From Parahaliea mediterranea (GTDB lineage: Bacteria; Pseudomonadota; Gammaproteobacteria; Pseudomonadales; Halieaceae), in the NCBI RefSeq assembly GCF_003402235.1, contig NZ_QEWO01000001.1, positions 558,001 through 622,000 on the forward strand: a stretch of 64,000 nt of DNA, read 5' to 3'. The notes under the pieces were generated by a model. That model did no database searches. It was not told the DNA's origin and worked only from the letters and a program-made list of their open reading frames with translations. Numbering within the stretch: position 1 is the stretch's first letter; the number at the start of each line of letters is the position of its first letter. Below, piece after piece: positions 58,844 to 64,000 of the stretch. The position numbers and the translations under genes are program-made.

Positions 58844-59815
58844 ATGCCACAGTCCGACACCCCTGCCCTGCCATTGAACAACCTGCGCCACCCCCGGGTG
58901 CGCGACCTGGCCTGGGCCTGTTTTTCACCGCCACTGGTGTTGACGGTGCAAGTGGCTGCGCAGGCAGCAACATCAGGCCCGGCAGGTGGCAAAAACAACG
59001 CGGTTTTTGCACTCACCCCCGAGCGGCAGCACTGGCTGGAACAACTGGACCGGCAGCCCGGGCCCCTGCTGGATCACCTGGGCCGGCGCCCCACACAACG
59101 CCTGGGCCTGTATTTTGAGGCCCTTTGGCATTTTTTCCTGACCCGCGACAGCGCGGTGGACCTGCTGGCCCACAACCTGCCGGTACGCAAAGGTGGCCGC
59201 ACCCTCGGTGAATTCGACTGCCTGTACTACTGCCACCGCCGCCAGCGGCCGGTGCATCTGGAGCTGGCGGTCAAGTTCTACCTGCACCATGGCGGCAGTG
59301 CCGGCGAGTGGCGACACTGGCTGGGGCCCAACAGCCGCGACCGCCTCGACCGCAAGCTGGCGCGGCTGCTGCATCACCAGAGCGCGCTGTCTCAAATCGA
59401 CGCCGGCCAGGCGCAACTGGCGCAACGCGGTATCGACTCGCCACTGACGGAGATCGAACTCAAAGGCTATCTGTTTCACCACTGGCAGCAGCCCGCCCCC
59501 CGGGGGCCTTACGGCGTTAACCCGGCCCGGCGCCTGCAGCGCTGGTGTCACCTGCGCGAGTTGAACGCCTTGATGGCTGGCGACGGCGTTAAAAACAGTG
59601 ACGGCAAACGCTATCGCACCCTGGCGCGCCTTGACTGGCTGGCGCCGGCACTGGGGGATGACGCCGATCACCCGGCGCTAACAGCAACGGCACTGCGCCA
59701 GCAGCTGCAGGCACACTTTGCCGGGCGCGGCAGCGCGCAACTGGTGGCCGCCCTGGATGCAGCGGGCAAGGAATCACAGCGTTTTTTTGTGTGCGCCGAT
59801 CACTGGCCCGGCTGA
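58844..59815 (+). CDS. DUF1853 family protein
   Basis: This 323-aa protein matches DUF1853: LRHPRVRDLAWACFSPPL at its start, then RLGLYFEALWHFFL, GRTLGEFDCLYYCHRRQRPVHLELAVKFYL and WLGPNSRDRLDRKLARLLHHQ. The E-x-D...E-x-K-x arrangement (GEFDCLYY, HLELAVKFYL) is strongly reminiscent of a PD-(D/E)xK nuclease-like core, which I infer rather than know for this family. The last 16 bp overlap the end of the convergent PLP-enzyme gene. Function unknown. Confidence 0.88.
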   Translation: MPQSDTPALPLNNLRHPRVRDLAWACFSPPLVLTVQVAAQAATSGPAGGKNNAVFALTPERQHWLEQLDRQPGPLLDHLGRRPTQRLGLYFEALWHFFLTRDSAVDLLAHNLPVRKGGRTLGEFDCLYYCHRRQRPVHLELAVKFYLHHGGSAGEWRHWLGPNSRDRLDRKLARLLHHQSALSQIDAGQAQLAQRGIDSPLTEIELKGYLFHHWQQPAPRGPYGVNPARRLQRWCHLRELNALMAGDGVKNSDGKRYRTLARLDWLAPALGDDADHPALTATALRQQLQAHFAGRGSAQLVAALDAAGKESQRFFVCADHWPG

Positions 59816-60765
59816 TGCGCGAGCCAGTCAAACCCGCGCCGCCCCTGCAGGCCACCGGTGTGTACCAGCACCAGGGGCTTGCCGGGGCTGAGCTCGCCGC
59901 GATCGGCCAGGGTTTGCAGGGCCAATAGCGCCTTGGCAGTGTAAACCGGCTCCAGCGGCAAGTTCTGGCCATCGGCCCAAGCCAGCAACTTGCGCAACTC
60001 GGCATTGGCGCGGGCAAAACCGCCGCAGTGAAATTCATGGTACAGCCGCCAACGCGCCGCCTGCGTATCGCCCGCGCTACCCAGGGCCGCCAGGTTGGCG
60101 AGAATACGCTGCTCGGTATCCCACGCGCCCTTCAGGGCGGAAATGCCCAGCACCTCAAAGCGCCGGTCCAGGCCAGCCACAATGCCGGCCAGGGTGGTGC
60201 CGGTGCCGGTAGCCAGGGCGACCACTGCGCCCTCGCCGCCGCCATCGAAGCCGCCATCACCATCACCAAAGCGCGCACCAATAGCCGCGCCAATCGCCAT
60301 GCAACCCCGGGCGCCCGCGGGGCAGTCGCCACCTTCGGGAATCACCCGGTCCGCCCGGTAACGCTTTTGGCAGGCCAGTTGGAATGCGTCGCTGTGGCGC
60401 TGGCGATAGTCCGCGCGGCACAACGGATGCAGCGCCATGCCCCAGTCGGCAGCCTCGCGCAGGGTGGGCGTATCCAGGGCTTCGCCGCGCACCAGCCCCA
60501 CCGTCTGCCAGCCCCGCTCTCGCCCCAGCGCCGCCAGCGCGTGCAGGTGATTGGACCAGGGGCCGCCAAAACTGAGCACCCGCGCCGGCCCACTCACCTC
60601 AGGCAGCAGGCCGGCCAGCTTGAACAGCTTGTTGCCAGGCGCCAGGCTGTCGCAGCGATCCAGCCGCAGCACTTGCAGGGGCAACGCGCCCCCATCCGGC
60701 AGGGGCAGGGCCAGGGTTTGCCAGAGCGCTGGACTTTGGGGGTCAAGTAAGGTGGCGGAAGACAT
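59800..60765 (-). CDS. PLP-dependent D-cysteine desulfhydrase/ACC deaminase-like enzyme
   Basis: This 321-aa protein belongs to fold-type II PLP enzymes of the ACC deaminase/D-cysteine desulfhydrase group: the PLP lysine is in GNKLFKLAG, the SFGGPWSNHLHALAALG loop corresponds to the substrate carboxylate site, and LATGTGTTLAGIVAGL and HTGGLQGRRGF bind the cofactor phosphate. It probably deaminates or desulfhydrates a small amino acid; true ACC deaminase cannot be claimed from these motifs. It is convergent and overlapping with DUF1853 and preceded by about 200 bp of intergenic sequence without notable signals. Confidence 0.9.
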   Translation of the reverse strand: MSSATLLDPQSPALWQTLALPLPDGGALPLQVLRLDRCDSLAPGNKLFKLAGLLPEVSGPARVLSFGGPWSNHLHALAALGRERGWQTVGLVRGEALDTPTLREAADWGMALHPLCRADYRQRHSDAFQLACQKRYRADRVIPEGGDCPAGARGCMAIGAAIGARFGDGDGGFDGGGEGAVVALATGTGTTLAGIVAGLDRRFEVLGISALKGAWDTEQRILANLAALGSAGDTQAARWRLYHEFHCGGFARANAELRKLLAWADGQNLPLEPVYTAKALLALQTLADRGELSPGKPLVLVHTGGLQGRRGFDWLAHQPGQ

Positions 60766-60967
60766 GGCACTTCAATACCCGGGGGGCAGCCATTGTGCAA
60801 GTGGCTGTTGGTTGAGCACCCGCTCATTGCGCCTGCCGGTTGGCACTGTCAATCCACCCTAAACCGGCGCCTGGTACAAGTGACTGGCCGCCGCGGGCTT
60901 TCACCATCGGCGGCGACTCACCACACTGGGGGCTGAGCCGATAACAGCACAAACGGAGCCCATTACC

Positions 60968-62326
60968 GTGTATTTCCTCTCGTTCTCTCCGCCGGCACGG
61001 GTTTGCCCGCTCCTGCGCACCCTCTTTCACACCCTCTTTCACACCCTCTTTCGCACTCTCTTTTCCCGGGCCCAGGCCCGCGCCATCGCCCTCGCCCTGC
61101 TGGCCACAGGCCCGGCCGTCGCCAGCGAGGCCGCCGATGCCGGCAGTAGCCAGGACGCACTCGGCGCGGCCTTCAGCCACTACCTTGAGCAGCTGCAGGG
61201 CGCGGAGCAGGCCCTGCGCGCCCACCCCTTCTACGGCAGCGATGTGGAGCGCGCCGGCGCCTACAGCCACCTGTTTCGCAGTGTGCGCAAGAGCATCGAG
61301 CAGGACATCCTGCAGGATCGGGACTTCCCCTACTTCCGCTCGCTGGATCTGTTCAGCCGCGAGGGCGGCGATAACCCGGACCAGAAGTACCTGTTCGCCC
61401 CAATCGATGGCACTGGCGCCTACCGGGTGTGGGGCCAGCGCGGGGATGCCACCCGGGTGGAGATTCAGGTGTACGCCGGCAAGCCCTGGGCGGGCAACGG
61501 CCGCAGCGCCGGTTTTATCAGCCACGACGACATTGCCTTTGCCGACGATGGCAGCTTCTCCCTGCGGGTGTCATCGCGCCCGGCGGATAAGCCGGATCTG
61601 CTGCTGCCCGAGGATGCCAGTGAATTGTTTGTGCGCTTTATTTACGGCGACTGGCAGGCACAGCGCCCCGGCGCCGCCCACATTGACCGCATTGGTTACG
61701 AGGGCCGCCCCCTGCCCCAGCCCGCAAGCAAGCAACTGGCGGCCGACATCCGCCAGGCGGGGGACGAACTCTATACCGCAGCGGTCACCTGGCCGCGTTT
61801 TGTCGAGCAGCGCTATGTGAACGCCCGGCCGGCCAACACCCTGTCGCCGCTGCTGGATACCTCAACCCTGGGCGGCGTGCCCGGGCGCTGGATGAGCAGC
61901 GGCCACTTCCAGCTGGCGCCGGGCCAGGCGGTGGTGCTGCGCATTCCGCAAACCACTGCCGTCTACCAGGCTGTGCAGCTCACCGACCCGTGGTTTGCCT
62001 CGCTGGAATACGGCAATCGCACCTCCAGCTTCAACCGCGAGCAGTCGCTGCAAGCGCCGGATGGCGCCTACTATTATGTGCTGAGTGCGCAGGACCCCGG
62101 CTACCAGAACTGGCTGGACCCAGTGGGCCTTGGCCGGGGCGCCATGCTGCTGCGCTTTGACGGGGTGAATGGCGATATTCCCAAGGCCCAGTGGCCCAGC
62201 GCCCAGGTGGTTGCCATGGAGGATCTGGCCAGCGCCATTCCCGGTTTTGCCACCGGCCAGCTCAAGGACAGGGAAGCACAACTGGCCGCGCGGCGGCGCC
62301 ACCTGCAGCAGCGCTTCGGGCGCTAG
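60968..62326 (+). CDS. Exported DUF1214-like protein with a repeat-expanded signal region
   Basis: This 452-aa protein starts at GTG with CGGAGCCCATTACC upstream. Residues 18-33 are four copies of TLF(H/R/S), encoded by a 12-bp tandem repeat, before a hydrophobic ALALLATGPAVAS segment that looks like the real signal core. The mature part is beta-rich; its C-terminal ~180 residues (FVEQRYVNARPANTLSP, VVLRIPQTTAVYQAVQLTDPWFASLEYGNRTSSFNREQS and YYYVLSAQDPGYQNWLDPVGLGRGAMLLRF) resemble DUF1214/DUF1254-type proteins. Function unknown. It is convergent with lipA, 15 bp apart. Confidence 0.75.
   Translation: MYFLSFSPPARVCPLLRTLFHTLFHTLFRTLFSRAQARAIALALLATGPAVASEAADAGSSQDALGAAFSHYLEQLQGAEQALRAHPFYGSDVERAGAYSHLFRSVRKSIEQDILQDRDFPYFRSLDLFSREGGDNPDQKYLFAPIDGTGAYRVWGQRGDATRVEIQVYAGKPWAGNGRSAGFISHDDIAFADDGSFSLRVSSRPADKPDLLLPEDASELFVRFIYGDWQAQRPGAAHIDRIGYEGRPLPQPASKQLAADIRQAGDELYTAAVTWPRFVEQRYVNARPANTLSPLLDTSTLGGVPGRWMSSGHFQLAPGQAVVLRIPQTTAVYQAVQLTDPWFASLEYGNRTSSFNREQSLQAPDGAYYYVLSAQDPGYQNWLDPVGLGRGAMLLRFDGVNGDIPKAQWPSAQVVAMEDLASAIPGFATGQLKDREAQLAARRRHLQQRFGR
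61019..61066 (+). repeat. 12-bp tandem repeat inside a signal sequence
   Basis: Four consecutive 12-bp units begin with ACCCTCTTTCAC: the first two are identical, the third differs by one base and the fourth is more diverged. They are in frame and encode TLFH, TLFH, TLFR, TLFS. Confidence 0.85.
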
Positions 62327-62341
62327 CGACGCCGGGGCTGG

Positions 62342-63328
62342 TTACAGCCCCACGTTATTCTTTTGCAGTACCTGTTCGGCGCGGTAGCTGGAGCGTACAA
62401 ACACACCGGACACCACCTCCAGAAAGCCTTTTTCCAGGCCCCAGTGGCGGTACTGCTCGAACTCATCCGGGGTGACATAGCGCTGGATGGGCAGGTGGTT
62501 GACGGTCGGCTGCAGGTACTGGCCAAAGGTGAGAATGTCCACCCTGGCTGCGCGCAGGTCGTCCATGGCCTCGCGGATTTCCTGGTCGGTTTCGCCAAGG
62601 CCCAGCATCAGGCTGGTTTTGGTGAGCACGTCCGGGCGGTGGGCCTTGGCGTGGGCCAGCACGGCCAGGGTCTGCTCGTAGGAGGCCCGCGGGTCGCGCA
62701 CCGGGTGGGTCAGGCGCCGCACCGTCTCCACGTTCTGGGCAAATACTTCAATGCCGGAATCGACCACGGTTTCCACGTCTTTCAAAACACCCAGAAAATC
62801 CGGGGTCAGGGCCTCCACCGCGGTGTCCGGGTTGTCCTCTTTAACCCGGCGCACGCAGGCGGCGTAGTGGCCGGCGCCGCCGTCCGGCAGGTCGTCGCGG
62901 TTCACCGAGGTCAGCACTACGTATTTCAGGCCCATCAGCGACACCGAGCGGGCGGTGTTGTCCGGCTCCTCACTGTCCAGCCAGCCTTTGGGGTTGCCGG
63001 TATTCACCGAGCAGAACCGGCAGGCCCGGGTGCAGACATCCCCCATCAGCATGATGGTGGCGGTGCCGGCGCTCCAGCACTCACTCATATTGGGGCACTT
63101 GGCCTCTTCGCAGACGGTGGCCAGACGGTGCTCGTGCACAATGCCCTTTACCTTCTCGAAGGTGGGGCCGCCACGGGCGCGAATGCGCAGCCAGTCGGGC
63201 TTGGCCAGGCGTGCTCCCTGGCCGCTGCTGGACTTGATACCGTCCTTGATGGCGGTAATGCCACGGTCGTTGACGAACTTCTGTCCGCTGTAAACCTGCA
63301 CGGTGGGAATGAGATTGCTGTCTGCCAT
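62342..63328 (-). CDS. lipA: Lipoyl synthase
   Basis: This 328-aa radical SAM enzyme inserts two sulfurs into octanoyl groups to form lipoate. It has both iron-sulfur motifs: the auxiliary cluster cysteines 73, 78 and 84 in [12 protein letters not shown] and the radical-SAM cluster CTRACRFC (99, 103, 106). The third auxiliary ligand Ser lies in the C-terminal VRSSYRA. Length matches the family. The ATG at 63328 has AGGACAG at good spacing. lipB is not adjacent in the window. Confidence 0.97.
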   Translation of the reverse strand: MADSNLIPTVQVYSGQKFVNDRGITAIKDGIKSSSGQGARLAKPDWLRIRARGGPTFEKVKGIVHEHRLATVCEEAKCPNMSECWSAGTATIMLMGDVCTRACRFCSVNTGNPKGWLDSEEPDNTARSVSLMGLKYVVLTSVNRDDLPDGGAGHYAACVRRVKEDNPDTAVEALTPDFLGVLKDVETVVDSGIEVFAQNVETVRRLTHPVRDPRASYEQTLAVLAHAKAHRPDVLTKTSLMLGLGETDQEIREAMDDLRAARVDILTFGQYLQPTVNHLPIQRYVTPDEFEQYRHWGLEKGFLEVVSGVFVRSSYRAEQVLQKNNVGL

Positions 63329-63588
63329 TGACTGTCCTGCACTAGCGCTGCGCTGTGGCCCCGATCCCTGCGCCAGACAGGGCTCGATTACAGGGCCGGA
63401 TTGAGAGAATTGAGAGAGCGGCTCGAAGGGCCGAGTATAACGGAAGCCGCCGCCGGGGTTGAGGGGGCGCGGGATTATTCCCCCTGCCCGATCGGGGCGG
63501 AGCCTCCCGCGGGCTGCCCCACCGCTTGGCAGTCGCGCCGATATGGGGCTTAATAGCCGGCAGGTAAAAATTTTGATTAAGGTTAAGC

Positions 63589-64000
63589 ATGCCGGATGCC
63601 CCCGCCACCGAAGGCCGACGCGAACGCAAGAAACGCGAGACCCGCGCCCGCATCCTGCGCGTGGCCCAGGAGGAATTCACCCGGCGCGGCTTTGAGTCCA
63701 CCACGGTGGAGACCATCGCCGAGCGCGCCGACATCTCCAAGCCGACCCTGTTCAATTACTTCCCCAGCAAACTGAGCCTACTGCAGGCCCTGCTGCCGGC
63801 GGTGGACGAGCGCTTTGCCACCGCCATTGAGGCCACGGGCAAGGGCGCGGTGTCCACCGACGAGCGCCTGCAGAACTTCTTCAACTATGTGGCGTCGATG
63901 ATCGACATCACCCCCCAGCTCACCCGCTCGCTGCTGCTGCAGTCCCTGCAGGTGTACCAGGGCGAGGAAAGACAGGCCACCGCCGCGGACCCGCGCCGCT
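63589..64000 (+). CDS. TetR/AcrR family transcriptional regulator (3' end cut by window)
   Basis: The first 137 codons of a TetR-type regulator are visible before the window ends. The HTH is [53 protein letters not shown] (residues ~18-70). The ATG is preceded by AAGGTTAAGC. The FNYFPSK ending is typical of regulators of efflux or fatty-acid genes, but targets are unknown. About 100 bp upstream the 10-bp palindrome CCCGATCGGG (63487-63496) could be an operator or chance. Confidence 0.9.
   Translation, partial: MPDAPATEGRRERKKRETRARILRVAQEEFTRRGFESTTVETIAERADISKPTLFNYFPSKLSLLQALLPAVDERFATAIEATGKGAVSTDERLQNFFNYVASMIDITPQLTRSLLLQSLQVYQGEERQATAADPRR

Noticed and set aside
63487-63496. CCCGATCGGG palindrome before the last TetR gene
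   Set aside because: Only 10 bp in a GC-rich region; too short to call an operator without conservation evidence.

Overview
This window comes from a GC-rich chromosome that reads as a marine or aquatic gammaproteobacterium, most likely of the OM60/NOR5-Halieaceae type. That placement is an inference from gene content: SlyX, ribosome modulation factor, YciH/SUI1, the 180-kDa NAD-glutamate dehydrogenase, PepN, Slt, a complete Bat operon, three TonB-dependent receptors and many lipid or xenobiotic catabolic enzymes. Genes are dense. No insertion sequence, prophage, integron or CRISPR array is visible.

Layout. 1-6294: lipid and xenobiotic catabolism (SDR remnant at the edge, epoxide hydrolase, hotdog thioesterase, RecB-like protein, two paired acyl-CoA dehydrogenases). 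6415-11644: housekeeping (SlyX, SUI1, Slt70, a TetR regulator, tRNA-Arg(CCT), a GST). 11937-16459: envelope genes (FadL-type porin, a frameshifted gene relic, a barrel-only Omp85-like protein, HAD phosphatase, lipoprotein). 16741-25800: a divergent locus. Leftward runs a TonB receptor followed by an internally duplicated lipoprotein, behind a good Pho-box promoter. Rightward runs a 63-aa protein, an OlsF-type ornithine-lipid acyltransferase and a PlcP-like metallophosphoesterase. 25807-28803: F420/DDN-type protein, large GST, M20 peptidase. 29105-32559: TonB receptor plus LuxR-type regulator. 32818-33021: rmf. 33110-40533: a TonB receptor / NTF2-like / cytochrome-PQQ dehydrogenase / acyl-CoA ligase cluster with a divergent Crp/Fnr regulator. 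40654-45516: gdhB. 45792-52956: moxR-DUF58-DUF4381-batA-batB/C-batD. 53088-63328: pepN, DUF2797, DUF1315, rhomboid protease, nadK, DUF1853, a PLP enzyme, a DUF1214-like protein and lipA. 63589 to the end: a truncated TetR regulator.

The most interesting region is 16741-25800. Its gene content fits a phosphate-starvation response. A PlcP-type phospholipase would strip phosphate head-groups from membrane phospholipids, and OlsF would supply phosphorus-free ornithine lipids as replacement. The Pho-box-driven receptor and duplicated lipoprotein would scavenge an unidentified (organo)phosphorus ligand at the outer membrane. The second candidate system is the 33110-40533 cluster. It looks like outer-membrane import, periplasmic quinoprotein oxidation and CoA activation of an unknown alcohol, perhaps polymeric or terpenoid. 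A perfect 8-1-8 palindrome lies before the receptor gene, and a degenerate copy lies beside the regulator gene.

All functions are read by eye from translated sequence and motif knowledge; no database search was run.
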